From NCBI RefSeq assembly GCF_020524025.1, contig NZ_JAIVKN010000002.1, forward strand, positions 744,001 to 808,000: a DNA stretch of 64,000 nt, given 5' to 3'. The translations under genes were made by a program, and so were the position numbers. Positions 8,738 to 16,888 of the stretch are shown one piece after another; the first letter of the stretch is position 1; every line of letters begins with the position of its first letter. The notes under the pieces were generated by a model that worked only from the letters and a program-made list of their open reading frames with translations, made no database searches and was not told the origin of the DNA. This DNA comes from Halobacillus litoralis (GTDB lineage Bacteria; Bacillota; Bacilli; Bacillales; Halobacillaceae).

Positions 8738-9339
8738 ACCAGAACCCCCTCTTTCTGCTTCGAACGGAACTGCAGGGCTTGTTCATATTGATTCCATAAC
8801 ATTTCAAATCCATACTGGGTCAGAATGGACTCCGGGTGAAACTGTATGCCTTCGATCGGAAGTGAGCAGTGACGCACACCCATAATGACACCATCACCTG
8901 ATGATGCACTCACTTCCAGAACCTCCGGTAAGTTCTGGCGGACAGCTTCCAGAGAATGATACCGGGTAACGTTTACCTGATTAGGTAAACCATGAAAGAG
9001 TGTACGGCCGTCATGAGTCATCTTTGAGACTTTCCCATGCATGGGACGTGCCCCTTTTTCAACTAACCCACCAAACGTTTCTACGATAAGCTGATGACCA
9101 AGGCAGATTCCAAGAATAGGGATGTCTTTCCCAAGGGATTGGAGCACTGCTTTACTTACACCCGATTCCTCCGGTCTGCCTGGACCGGGAGATAAAACAA
9201 TTAAATCAGGATCGATGGCCTGAATTTCTTGAACTGACCACTCATCGTTTCTCTTCACGATGACCTCTGAGTCCATCTGCTGAAAGTATTGAACCAAATT
9301 ATAGGTAAATGAATCATAATTATCGATGATTGTAATCAT
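8734..9339 (-). CDS. pabA: Aminodeoxychorismate/anthranilate synthase glutamine amidotransferase
   Basis: A class I glutamine amidotransferase of about 201 residues that releases ammonia from glutamine for PabB, and possibly also for anthranilate synthase (PabA/TrpG dual use is known in Bacillus). Motifs: N-terminal IDNYDSFTYNLVQYF, SPGPGRPEE, nucleophile Cys in ILGICLGHQ, and the catalytic His/Glu in IQFHPESI. The frame is open to 9402, but MITIIDNYDSF at 9339 has AAAGGTG before it and matches the family N-terminus. It is the first gene of pabA-pabBC-yuxK. A TATAAT box lies upstream at 9374-9379. Confidence 0.92.
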   Translation of the reverse strand: MITIIDNYDSFTYNLVQYFQQMDSEVIVKRNDEWSVQEIQAIDPDLIVLSPGPGRPEESGVSKAVLQSLGKDIPILGICLGHQLIVETFGGLVEKGARPMHGKVSKMTHDGRTLFHGLPNQVNVTRYHSLEAVRQNLPEVLEVSASSGDGVIMGVRHCSLPIEGIQFHPESILTQYGFEMLWNQYEQALQFRSKQKEGVLV

Positions 9340-9373
9340 AGATGAGGCACCTTTCATCAAAATATATATACTT

Positions 9374-9379
9374 ATTATA
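9374..9379 (-). promoter_or_regulatory. -10 box candidate of the pab operon
   Basis: A perfect TATAAT on the minus strand 35 bases before the pabA start. No good -35 box is visible 17 bases upstream (ATGGTA), so this is a partial promoter call. Confidence 0.4.
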
Positions 9380-9521
9380 CTATCCTGATCATTGAATACC
9401 ATAGGGGGAGTCTCTGGAAATATACCACCCTGTGAACGCTGTAAAGGAAAAAAGGATCGAAAATAAACCTCGGATATATTAGAATGTAGAAAAAGATAGA
9501 CAACTTCGAGGAGGGACAGCT

Positions 9522-10877
9522 GTGCCGGATCCTATTTTAAAATCAAAAAGCATATGGATTAAAACGGCTTTTATCCTCATAGGAATGACGATGCCTTTAT
9601 GGTTGAGCGTGGAGCAGTCAGGATTAGCTGCCATTATTCATGATCTGGAAGAAAATCCTTCCGGCAGCACACTGATGATGGCTGCTTTTGGACTTGTTAT
9701 GTTAAACACCGTCCGGGCTCTCCCCCATTACATAGGTGCTTTACTGCTCGGGGATGAACTTGGCCGGAAACTGCAGCGACCATGGTTGAAAATTGTTTTC
9801 CCACTTGGAATCATTCCCCTTGTATATGCAGTCATCAATGGGTATAATTCGATCAACTATCATTTTGGCGGACCCGCTGTATTTCTATTACTCTCTATTG
9901 CAGTTCTCCACTTCTTAGGAAAAGGACAGCTGAGGCCCGTATTTAAATCGTTTATCCTGGCTCAGTTATTATTCGGCTTTCAATGGCTCGATACGGTTCT
10001 ATTTCTTGAGGCATTCGGTTTTGGCGGGGGATCGATATCTATGCAGGTGAAAGCCGCTGCCTTAGAGTTGGAATTTGGGAGTACATTAAGTTTTTATAGT
10101 CTTGTATTTTTTGCTGTATTTATTGTGAATGCTACATTTCTGGCTGTTTATTTAACAGTTTCAGAACAAAAGGCACGAATGAGACAGGACCTGGACATCG
10201 CCAGGCTGGATATGGTGGAGTCAAGATCCGGCAGGGAGGCGCTGCACCTGGTTCATGATTTAAAAACGCCTCTTTCCCTAATGGAAGGATTAAACTCACT
10301 TATTCAAATGAAGACTCAGGATAAGGAAATCCTTCAATATACAAATAAGATTTCTTCTTCTATTCAAGCAACGAGTGATATGGTCTCAGAGATTCTCTAT
10401 CATGAGAAAAAGAACTGGTGTACCTTAAAGACATTGATTGAATATGTACGAGCGAATAAACTATCAGACTCTGAAACGATTTATTCTTTTCAATTAGAAG
10501 CGGACGAAGAAATAGAGATTTATATTAATAAGATCAGAATGACACGTGCAATCGTAAACTTAATTGATAATGCGAGCGACGCTGTTGAAGGTAATAAAGA
10601 TGCCAAAGTAACCATCGCCACAAAAATTGATCAGGAAAGTATATGCATTGGAATCCAGGACAACGGTCATGGCATCAGCCAGGCCGATATCAACAAAATC
10701 TGGGCGGCCGGCTACAGTACAAAATCCCACCCGGGTGTCGGCTTGACATTCGTTAAGAATGTCGTTCGTGAACATGGAGCTGAACTGTCCATTGAAAGTG
10801 AGCAGGGCTTGGGAACAACTTTCTGGATACATTTACCGAAGGAGAGAGTAAGAAATGAAAATATTGATCATGGATAA
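9522..10877 (+). CDS. Membrane sensor histidine kinase
   Basis: A 451-residue kinase. Six membrane helices fill residues ~12-212, with no large outside loop, so it may sense something in the membrane. A linker follows, then a dimerisation/phospho-acceptor region with His245 in HLVHDLKTPLSL, and a HATPase domain with N box NLIDNASDAVEG, G1 DNGHGIS and G2 GVGLTFVK. The start is GTG at 9522 behind GAGGAGGG. Its 3' end overlaps the response regulator gene by 23 bases, so the two form one two-component system. The signal is unknown; it lacks the CitA/DcuS sensor architecture. Confidence 0.9.
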   Translation: MPDPILKSKSIWIKTAFILIGMTMPLWLSVEQSGLAAIIHDLEENPSGSTLMMAAFGLVMLNTVRALPHYIGALLLGDELGRKLQRPWLKIVFPLGIIPLVYAVINGYNSINYHFGGPAVFLLLSIAVLHFLGKGQLRPVFKSFILAQLLFGFQWLDTVLFLEAFGFGGGSISMQVKAAALELEFGSTLSFYSLVFFAVFIVNATFLAVYLTVSEQKARMRQDLDIARLDMVESRSGREALHLVHDLKTPLSLMEGLNSLIQMKTQDKEILQYTNKISSSIQATSDMVSEILYHEKKNWCTLKTLIEYVRANKLSDSETIYSFQLEADEEIEIYINKIRMTRAIVNLIDNASDAVEGNKDAKVTIATKIDQESICIGIQDNGHGISQADINKIWAAGYSTKSHPGVGLTFVKNVVREHGAELSIESEQGLGTTFWIHLPKERVRNENIDHG

Positions 10878-11475
10878 CGACGAATCCCTGCGCTATATGC
10901 TTACGGAGTTTTGCAAGCATGCTCAGTGGGATTCTGAAACGGCTTCAAACGGCCGCGAAGGTGTGGAAATGTTCTTAAAAGGAGATTATGATGTTATCCT
11001 TGTGGATTACCACATGCCGGAAATGGACGGCCTGCAGACAGTAAGAGAAATTCGAAAACATAACACAGTGGTGCCTATCCTCGTCCTTACAGTGGATGAA
11101 AGACAAGAAGTTGCTGACCGTTTCCTGGAAGAAGGAGCAACTGATTTCGCCCTTAAACCTGTGAAAGCTCCAGATTTAATCTCCCGCATTAAGCTGCATG
11201 CACAGATTGCGAATATGAAGAATGTTCAGGAAGAAGAGGAAGACGTCTTCACAGCAAAAGGAATTAGTAAAGGAACACTAAATTCAATCGCTAAGTACTT
11301 ACAAGACCACCGTGAAGCTTATCCAGTGGATGTCATTTCAAAGGAAATCGGTCTCGCCTATCCAACCGTCTACCGTTATCTCATGCATTTGCTGGAAGAA
11401 GGAAAAGTCAAACAAGTCGTCAGCCACCAAAAAATCGGCCGGCCGAAGAAATTGTACAAATGGTACGCCCATTAG
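10855..11475 (+). CDS. Response regulator, CitB/CitT-like output domain
   Basis: A 206-residue regulator paired with the kinase it overlaps. The receiver domain (1-118) has the acidic pocket MDNDE, phospho-acceptor Asp51 in VILVDYHMPEMDG, Thr79 in VLTV and Lys101 in ALKPV. After a short acidic linker, the C-terminus (~134-206) is a winged-helix-like domain (LNSIAKYLQDH...VDVISKEIGLAYPTVYRYL...KIGRPKKLYKWY) of the kind seen in CitB/DcuR/CitT regulators. The neighbouring Bax-inhibitor-like gene begins 55-60 bases after its stop and is a possible target, though this is only a positional guess. Confidence 0.88.
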   Translation: MKILIMDNDESLRYMLTEFCKHAQWDSETASNGREGVEMFLKGDYDVILVDYHMPEMDGLQTVREIRKHNTVVPILVLTVDERQEVADRFLEEGATDFALKPVKAPDLISRIKLHAQIANMKNVQEEEEDVFTAKGISKGTLNSIAKYLQDHREAYPVDVISKEIGLAYPTVYRYLMHLLEEGKVKQVVSHQKIGRPKKLYKWYAH

Positions 11476-11535
11476 AGTTTAGTTACACATGTTTAATGGA
11501 CGGGTAGTGTACAATAAATGTAAAGGAGGTTGATG

Positions 11536-12261
11536 ATGATGAGAACCGGAAACCCTGTTCTTAAGAACGATACGTTCCAGCGCTCACGGGACGAAGGATC
11601 GTCCATGACTCTCAACGGAACCGTAGCCAAAATTTCACTTTTATTCTTATTCCTTATAGGAACAGCAGGATATACGTGGTACCAATATGCTCAAGGCGTA
11701 GATGTAACGATCATGATGCTGGCAGGCGCCATAGGCGGGCTCATTTTTGCACTTATTACTGTCTTCATTCCTAAAGCTGCACCCATTACCGCCCCTATTT
11801 ATGCAGCATTAGAAGGTTTTTTTATAGGCGGGATCTCGGCTTTTGCAGAGAGTTCCTACAGCGGGATTGTAATCCAGGCCGTTAGTTTAACACTAGCTGT
11901 CATGGGTGCGCTGCTTCTCCTCTATGCAACAAGAGTAATTAAAGTGACCAGAAATTTCAGGCTTATGATCGTTTCGGCCACCCTAGGTATCTTTCTTGTT
12001 TACATGGTCAACATTGTACTGAATCTATTCGGCATGCAGGTTCCTTATCTTCACTCGAGCGGCCCTGTCGGGATCGGCATCAGCCTTTTTATTGTTGCAA
12101 TTGCAGCTTTAAATCTTGTTCTGGATTTTGACTTTATTGAACAGGGAGTGAACCGGGGTGCTCCGAAGCATATGGAGTGGTACGGTGCTTTCGGCTTAAT
12201 CGTAACTCTTGTCTGGCTTTACATTGAAATCCTGCGTCTATTGCAAAAACTTCGAAGGTAA
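11536..12261 (+). CDS. Bax inhibitor-1/YccA-family membrane protein
   Basis: A 241-residue integral membrane protein of the YccA-like BI-1 branch. Seven hydrophobic segments are visible, the first starting at KISLLFLFLIG and the last ending in TLVWLYIEILRLL. The family fingerprint includes APIYAALEGFFIGGISA and the C-terminal LDFDFIEQG with acidic residues that act as a Ca2+/pH-sensitive pair in BI-1 homologues. It probably leaks or buffers calcium. Four start codons overlap (TTG and three ATGs, 11530-11541); AAAGGAGG at 11522-11529 best fits the ATG at 11536 or 11539. The adjacent two-component system may control it. Confidence 0.85.
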   Translation: MMRTGNPVLKNDTFQRSRDEGSSMTLNGTVAKISLLFLFLIGTAGYTWYQYAQGVDVTIMMLAGAIGGLIFALITVFIPKAAPITAPIYAALEGFFIGGISAFAESSYSGIVIQAVSLTLAVMGALLLLYATRVIKVTRNFRLMIVSATLGIFLVYMVNIVLNLFGMQVPYLHSSGPVGIGISLFIVAIAALNLVLDFDFIEQGVNRGAPKHMEWYGAFGLIVTLVWLYIEILRLLQKLRR

Positions 12262-12298
12262 AAAAACTGTCCCCAACTTAATGGGGACAGTTTTTTTA
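12261..12298 (+). terminator. Strong terminator
   Basis: AAAAAACTGTCCCC pairs with GGGGACAGTTTTTTT around a short loop, immediately after the Bax-inhibitor-like gene. Confidence 0.92.
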
Positions 12299-12377
12299 TA
12301 AATTTAATATATAGCAGTCTAAGGGATCAGCAAACCCTACCAGAAGACGATCCGCACATGAAAGTAGACTTAAACAC

Positions 12378-13700
12378 TTATTCGCTATGATAAAAGTTAT
12401 GGTTCCTTAAAAACTTCACAACCTCTTCAACGAGTCCTTCTTTTAATGGCAGATCAGGATTTGTATAGGTTGCTAAATTTTCCTCTCTCTTTACTGGAGC
12501 GTCCTTCAACACGTGATTCATCCCTTCTAAAAGGACCAGTTCAGCCTCAGGCTTAGCTGCTTTCAGCCGCCTGGCCTCTTCTACTGATACTTGGAGATCA
12601 TGCTCTCCATTAATAATTAATATGGGAACTTCGAGCCTGCTCAGTTGTTCAGAAGGATCATAAGCCATCCATGATCTAAGAAAGGGTTGAACATCTGGAG
12701 AAAATAATTGTTGCAAAGAGGAACGAACCTTGGTGACTTCCTCCCCTTTTCTCAGTTGTTCCAAAATCGTTTCACTCTCTTCATACAGATCCTCGGGCAG
12801 ACTTTCCTTAAGCTGATCCTCCAAAACCCGATCAATTGGTCTACCCGCTCCAGCAAGGGAAACAAACGCATCTGTCGTCTCAGGTTCAGCAGCCATCATT
12901 CCGACAAGAGACCCCTGGCTATGACCAATGACAGCTATATTGGTAAAACGCTCCTCTTGTTTCAACCGTTCCAACCACTGTTCAGCATCGTTAACAAACA
13001 CTTCGAACCTCATTTTATCCTCTTCCACAACAGCTTGAGCATTTCTACCTGCCCCTCGCTTGTCATATCTTAGAGAAGCAATCCCTTCCTCGGCCAACCC
13101 CTCAGCAAGAAGCTTCAGACTGTTATTTCCACGCGAACCCTGCGTATTGCCATTACGATCAGTTGGACCTGATCCTGGAATTATGAGCGCAACTGGAGCT
13201 TCCTCCACCCCATCAGGCATGAGCAGCTCTCCATATAATTTCCCTGTGGGCGTTTCAATGGATAGAAATGTTCCGGATTCACTTTCCTGCTTCTGTTTAC
13301 CTTTCATCAAAGCGAAGGAATAACTCTGCCCCGCCTGTGTAAATGTACCGGATAACTTCTTCTCATTTACTGTGCCGTCAAACCGGAGGGCCTGCCCTGA
13401 AACCGGCATCTGAAACGATATACGATTTCCATCTATTTCAATATCAGCTAACGGATACGCTTCTACATTCTGTAAAGGGATACTAATCGTTCCCTCCCAT
13501 TCTTCTTCTTTTTGAAACTGTACACTAATTTCCAATGGTTGATTCGGGACGTTAATTGTCCCTTCCCAGTATCCTTTCAGCAGCCCTTTCACCTCTCCTT
13601 CGGTTTGTTTCCCTTCAAGATCTCCTGAATTGCTGCATCCTGTCAAAAGGAAAATCAGCGTGATTATCATCCATCCCAGTTGCCTTTTCAATTCATACAC
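12378..13700 (-). CDS. Secreted lipoprotein alpha/beta-hydrolase
   Basis: A 440-residue exported hydrolase. The signal peptide ends in the lipobox LLTGC, so it should be lipid-anchored outside the membrane. Residues ~40-135 form a beta-rich domain (ISVQFQKEEEWEGTISIPL...). The rest is an alpha/beta hydrolase with oxyanion segment ALIIPGSGPTDRNG, nucleophile Ser in VIGHSQGSLVG, Asp in LIINGEHDLQV and His in EGMNHVLK. An esterase or peptidase role is plausible but the substrate is unknown. The start is GTG at 13700 with GGAGGTGA nine bases upstream; the nearby ATG is out of frame and stops at once. Confidence 0.85.
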   Translation of the reverse strand: MYELKRQLGWMIITLIFLLTGCSNSGDLEGKQTEGEVKGLLKGYWEGTINVPNQPLEISVQFQKEEEWEGTISIPLQNVEAYPLADIEIDGNRISFQMPVSGQALRFDGTVNEKKLSGTFTQAGQSYSFALMKGKQKQESESGTFLSIETPTGKLYGELLMPDGVEEAPVALIIPGSGPTDRNGNTQGSRGNNSLKLLAEGLAEEGIASLRYDKRGAGRNAQAVVEEDKMRFEVFVNDAEQWLERLKQEERFTNIAVIGHSQGSLVGMMAAEPETTDAFVSLAGAGRPIDRVLEDQLKESLPEDLYEESETILEQLRKGEEVTKVRSSLQQLFSPDVQPFLRSWMAYDPSEQLSRLEVPILIINGEHDLQVSVEEARRLKAAKPEAELVLLEGMNHVLKDAPVKREENLATYTNPDLPLKEGLVEEVVKFLRNHNFYHSE

Positions 13701-13758
13701 ATCCTCTCACCTCCTTAAATTTTACAATAAATAGAAAGAATATATAACACGCTCTCTA

Positions 13759-13800
13759 AAAAAACAGCCTCGTCAAATGTGTTGACGAGGCTGTTTTTTA
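13759..13800 (-). terminator. Terminator of the MFS transporter gene
   Basis: AACAGCCTCGTCAA pairs with TTGACGAGGCTGTT around a short loop with T-tracts on both sides. It overlaps the last codon of the minus-strand MFS gene. Confidence 0.92.
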
Positions 13801-14970
13801 ACTTTGTGTCTGTGTGGATTTTTGACTGTTCATAAACAAGGTAGTGACAAACATAAGCGCAAGGAAAATAAGGACAATACTAAATCCGCCGGTTGTACCA
13901 AAAATCTCAGATGCCAGACCGACGATATAACCAGCAATCCCCCCGCCGAGCCCGGCAGCGATGTAAATCAAACCTAAGGCAGAACCGCTCGTTTTAGAAA
14001 GCTGCGTTCCAAAAGCTGTTGCGGTTGGGAACAAGGTGGAGAAGAACAATCCTGCACCCGCAAAAAGATATGGGAAATTTTCTGCTACTAGAAAGCTGAT
14101 TCCCACCATAATAAGGGCGCCTGCAGAGAATGTTATAAGGATAATGCGCTCATTGATCCAATTCGTTAAATAGGCAACGCCGAGACGTCCGGCCATAAAG
14201 AAGATAGAGAAAACAGAAAGAATAGTAGCCACAAGGTCTTCCTTCTCGGCCTCTGGCATCCCACCTAAATCAAGCGACTTTAAATAAGTAGGAAAGAAGT
14301 TCGTAAAGGAGACTTCAGCAGATACCTGAAAGACTAGAAAAACCATTAAGAAAACGAACTGTGCATCTTTCAGCATGGGAATAAAGGCTTTCAAGTCAAT
14401 CTTTTCTGCTTTGCCTGATGGAAAGGCTACACTTGTAATATAAATAATAACCAAGATTAAGGTCGCAGCAATTCCAATGTAAAAATACCGCCAGGAAGCA
14501 AATTGGAACATGTAGTTAAGGAATTGTGGAAACAGGACCATTCCAAGCCCATATACTCCCATCGCAAAGTTGAACATCTGATTCTGCTTATTTGGATAAG
14601 CAGCAGGTACAATCGCATTCGAAGCGACCCCCAATGCTCCAAGTCCAAAACCGACAATCATATAAAATCCAAGAAAGAACATGATGTTTGGAGCAAGTCC
14701 CGTACCAAGGAATCCCAGCCCCATAATGACAGCTCCAATAATTGTCATCGTTCGGAGCCCTTTTTTATCTGTATAATATCCAATCAGAACACTAGCCAAT
14801 GTAAAACCGAGTTGAAAAATTAATACAACTAAGCCGAATTGACTCATATCCAGACCCAGGTCCTGCTCGACCTGATCGAGTACAATTCCTTTTGTATTTG
14901 TTACACCCCCGGATATAAACTGGGTGAACATAAGAATAATTAATGCATGTATACTTTTCCCCTTAGACAT
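13798..14970 (-). CDS. Major facilitator superfamily transporter
   Basis: A 390-residue transporter with about 12 membrane helices. The loop between helices 2 and 3 carries the MFS motif-A variant GYYTDKKGLRTM, and the second half repeats a degenerate form (GRLGVAYLTNWINERI). The substrate cannot be read from the sequence. cre-like sites upstream suggest an organic acid or sugar compound under catabolite control. The ribosome site AGGAGG lies 8 bases before the ATG and partly inside a long inverted repeat (14981-15014). It seems to be monocistronic. Confidence 0.85.
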   Translation of the reverse strand: MSKGKSIHALIILMFTQFISGGVTNTKGIVLDQVEQDLGLDMSQFGLVVLIFQLGFTLASVLIGYYTDKKGLRTMTIIGAVIMGLGFLGTGLAPNIMFFLGFYMIVGFGLGALGVASNAIVPAAYPNKQNQMFNFAMGVYGLGMVLFPQFLNYMFQFASWRYFYIGIAATLILVIIYITSVAFPSGKAEKIDLKAFIPMLKDAQFVFLMVFLVFQVSAEVSFTNFFPTYLKSLDLGGMPEAEKEDLVATILSVFSIFFMAGRLGVAYLTNWINERIILITFSAGALIMVGISFLVAENFPYLFAGAGLFFSTLFPTATAFGTQLSKTSGSALGLIYIAAGLGGGIAGYIVGLASEIFGTTGGFSIVLIFLALMFVTTLFMNSQKSTQTQS

Positions 14971-14980
14971 GATGGTACCT

Positions 14981-15014
14981 CCTGAAAATTTTATTGTTCG
15001 GGAACATTTTCAGG
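14981..15014 (-). repeat. Nested inverted repeat over the MFS gene's ribosome site
   Basis: CCTGAAAAT (14981-14989) and ATTTTCAGG (15006-15014) are exact complements. Between them lies a second dyad, TGTTC-GG-GAACA. The outer left arm overlaps the AGGAGG site of the MFS gene, so the element could be a DNA operator or an RNA hairpin hiding the ribosome site. Confidence 0.6.
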
Positions 15015-15408
15015 AAATTCCCCGGCTTTTTTTATTTAAAACTGCCTTTTTTTATGTAAACGTTTTTTTAATAAAACTTTTTCATGTAAGCGGTTGTCTG
15101 GGGTTTCTTAAGAAAATCATACAAGTGTGCAGGGGCTCTATGAGGGGAGTTTTTAAAAAGATTGGCTGCGAGGAAGGTACTTCGTGGTATGAGCTGCTTT
15201 TTCCGCTCAACAAAAAACAGGGGCAGTTCGATGCCAAACGTGCTGTACTTAATCAAACTTCATAAGGGAGACAATAGACCTGCTTCCAGCATCAAGGAAG
15301 ATTGTCTCAGGCCCCCTCTAATTATAAGACCTCGTACACGTCTTAGACCCCTGTTTATTTGATCAACGAAAGGGTAAATTAAGACAAAGATTACAGGAGG
15401 CGGACTTT
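15015..15408. other. Intergenic stretch with two hairpins; no convincing gene
   Basis: This stretch holds the upstream region of the MFS gene and that of the 15.4 kb micro-ORF. Two inverted repeats are clear: GAGACAAT (15268-15275) with ATTGTCTC (15301-15308), enclosing CTTCC/GGAAG, and TAAGAC (15325-15330) with GTCTTA (15340-15345). A 41-codon ATG frame at 15139-15265 has only a weak ribosome site and is not called. Confidence 0.6.
15054..15098 (-). promoter_or_regulatory. cre-like (LacI-family) sites upstream of the MFS gene
   Basis: ATGTAAACG at 15054-15062 and ATGTAAGCGGTTGTC at 15084-15098 each resemble the CcpA cre; the second differs from WTGNAAGCGNWWNCA only in its last two bases. 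They lie 84-128 bases before the MFS start. The match is imperfect, so the site could belong to another LacI-type regulator. Confidence 0.4.
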
Positions 15409-15489
15409 TTGGCTAAGAATTTAACGGTGCTCACCCTAAGTTACCTGACTGCGCTGATTGTTTTAACTGTACCTTTCCTTCTACCATAA
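15409..15489 (+). CDS. 26-residue hydrophobic micro-protein
   Basis: A short frame starting with TTG, 8 bases after a full AGGAGG (15395-15400). It encodes a single hydrophobic helix that begins MAKNLTVLTLSYLTALIVL and ends in FLLP. Its stop codon abuts the AAGGAGG of the next gene (GTG at 15506), which suggests translational coupling of the two. The strong ribosome site and membrane-helix composition support a real micro-protein. I know no family for it, and it could instead act as a leader peptide. Confidence 0.5.
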   Translation: MAKNLTVLTLSYLTALIVLTVPFLLP

Positions 15490-15505
15490 GGAGGATTTCT
15501 TTCAA

Positions 15506-16018
15506 GTGATCCGCAGTGTCACAGGATTTGGACTAGCTCCTGCTGTTTTATTTTACGGAAACAGACATTCCCTGTGGTTCCGTCGTTCCTTCCGCTGGAT
15601 GGTCAACTTGAGTCATCACTTATGGATATGTGCCGTTATTTTTGCAGCAGGTACACTTATAAGCTATGATTTGGCACTCCTTTTCCCCTACCAAATTGGG
15701 TTACCCTTACACTTATTCACACTGATCTGCTGTACGGTTATTTACTGGTCCCCTTTGCTGCTCCGATCATCTTTCCAACGACCCCTGCCTTTTATCCAAC
15801 GTTTCGTCTACCTCATTCTTACGACTATGTTCTTTTTCATCTATCACGAGGCTGCTTACTCTTTCCATAACCTTTCATCAAGTCTTACTTTCATGACCAC
15901 AGGTACTTTGGTTATGATTTTATATCTGTATCTATTTATTTCGGAGTGGACAAATGCAGAAAAGAAACCGGACCGCTTCCATGTGAAAGGGTACTTCGAG
16001 AAACTCACAGAAAAATAG
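15506..16018 (+). CDS. Small membrane protein, possibly a shortened CtaG-like protein
   Basis: 170 residues with four hydrophobic segments: WICAVIFAAGTLISY, LPLHLFTLICCTVIYWSPLLL, FVYLILTTMFFFIYH and FMTTGTLVMILYLYLFISEW, and a basic cytoplasmic tail. The order His-His near helix 1, His at the start of helix 2 and a WSPLL end resembles the C-terminal half of the cytochrome caa3 assembly factor CtaG, but at half its length. This resemblance is by eye only. The start is GTG behind AAGGAGG, right after the micro-ORF stop. A terminator follows. Confidence 0.6.
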   Translation: MIRSVTGFGLAPAVLFYGNRHSLWFRRSFRWMVNLSHHLWICAVIFAAGTLISYDLALLFPYQIGLPLHLFTLICCTVIYWSPLLLRSSFQRPLPFIQRFVYLILTTMFFFIYHEAAYSFHNLSSSLTFMTTGTLVMILYLYLFISEWTNAEKKPDRFHVKGYFEKLTEK

Positions 16019-16028
16019 CACACAAAAA

Positions 16029-16058
16029 AACAGAGATCATTGAGATCTCTGCTTTTTC
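16029..16058. terminator. Bidirectional terminator
   Basis: CAGAGATC pairs with GATCTCTG around ATTGA, with AAAAAAA before and CTTTTTC after. It serves the membrane-protein gene and the convergent CAP-domain gene. Confidence 0.85.
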
Positions 16059-16065
16059 ATTTATC

Positions 16066-16788
16066 TTATCTTGGCGTCATAAACAGCTGGGTCCAGTACG
16101 TGTGGTAAGGTCCTTCTCCCTCAATGTAACCGACACCAATGTGGGTGAAGTCTTCGTGAAGGATGTTTTCCCGGTGGCCTTCACTGTTCATCCAGCCTTC
16201 AACCACTTCCTCAGGCGTACGCTGTCCTGCAGCGATATTTTCTCCCGCCGCGCGATATGTGAAGTCAAACTGGTCCATCATTTCAAATGGAGTTCCATAC
16301 GTCGGAGAAGTGTGACTGAAATAACTTTTATTGGACATATCCTGTGATTTTATATCAGCAAGACCACTTAAAGAATTATGAAGAATTAGAGGTTCCAAAC
16401 CCCGCTTCGCCCTTTCCTCATTGACAAGATCCACAACCTCTTTTTCATATTCGCCCGGTTCGTATTCAGCCAGGCTCTGCTGAGAAGCAGAAGGATCCTC
16501 AGAGGGTTCATCAGCTGTGGATTCATTCAATGGAGTTTCGTCAGGTGAAGTCTCAGGGTATTTCCATTCGATATCTTCCATAAACTCAAAAATAGACTGA
16601 AGGTCAGATGAAAATCCTTTCACTTCTTTTTGTATATCTGTGTCGGACACCCACCCTTGGATATGCTGGGAAACTTTTTCGTAGGAAGCTCTCGGTCCTT
16701 CTTTCCAGAAATCCTGGGCAGAGACTGGTGTCGCAATAACAATAATGACAAATAAGAAAATTAGAAAGAGAAAAAACTTTTTTATCAT
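16066..16788 (-). CDS. Secreted CAP-domain (SCP/PR-1-like) protein, YkwD type
   Basis: A 240-residue exported protein with a signal peptide (MIKKFFLFLIFLFVIIVIATPVSA, cut near SAQ). A low-complexity acidic Ser/Glu linker (~90-110) leads into a C-terminal CAP domain: VVDLVNEERAKRGLEPL, SYFSHTSPTYGTPFEM, AGENIAAGQRTPEEVVEGWMNSEGHRENILHEDFTHIGVGY. The conserved His and Glu residues of the CAP cavity are present. In bacilli such proteins sit in the cell wall or spore envelope; their activity is poorly defined. A second CAP protein lies at 46.7-47.5 kb. Confidence 0.88.
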   Translation of the reverse strand: MIKKFFLFLIFLFVIIVIATPVSAQDFWKEGPRASYEKVSQHIQGWVSDTDIQKEVKGFSSDLQSIFEFMEDIEWKYPETSPDETPLNESTADEPSEDPSASQQSLAEYEPGEYEKEVVDLVNEERAKRGLEPLILHNSLSGLADIKSQDMSNKSYFSHTSPTYGTPFEMMDQFDFTYRAAGENIAAGQRTPEEVVEGWMNSEGHRENILHEDFTHIGVGYIEGEGPYHTYWTQLFMTPR

Positions 16789-16888
16789 GATGGCTCTCTC
16801 CTCATTAAGACCAGTTGTTGTTTCTACTCTTTAGTATTCCACTCTCCCGTTCAGAAGGCAACTTCCAACTATTTACTATGATGATCAC

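Noticed and set aside
15139-15265. 41-codon ATG frame upstream of the micro-ORF
   Set aside because: Only a weak AGGG before the ATG, no recognisable domain, and it overlaps frames on both strands. Left as intergenic.
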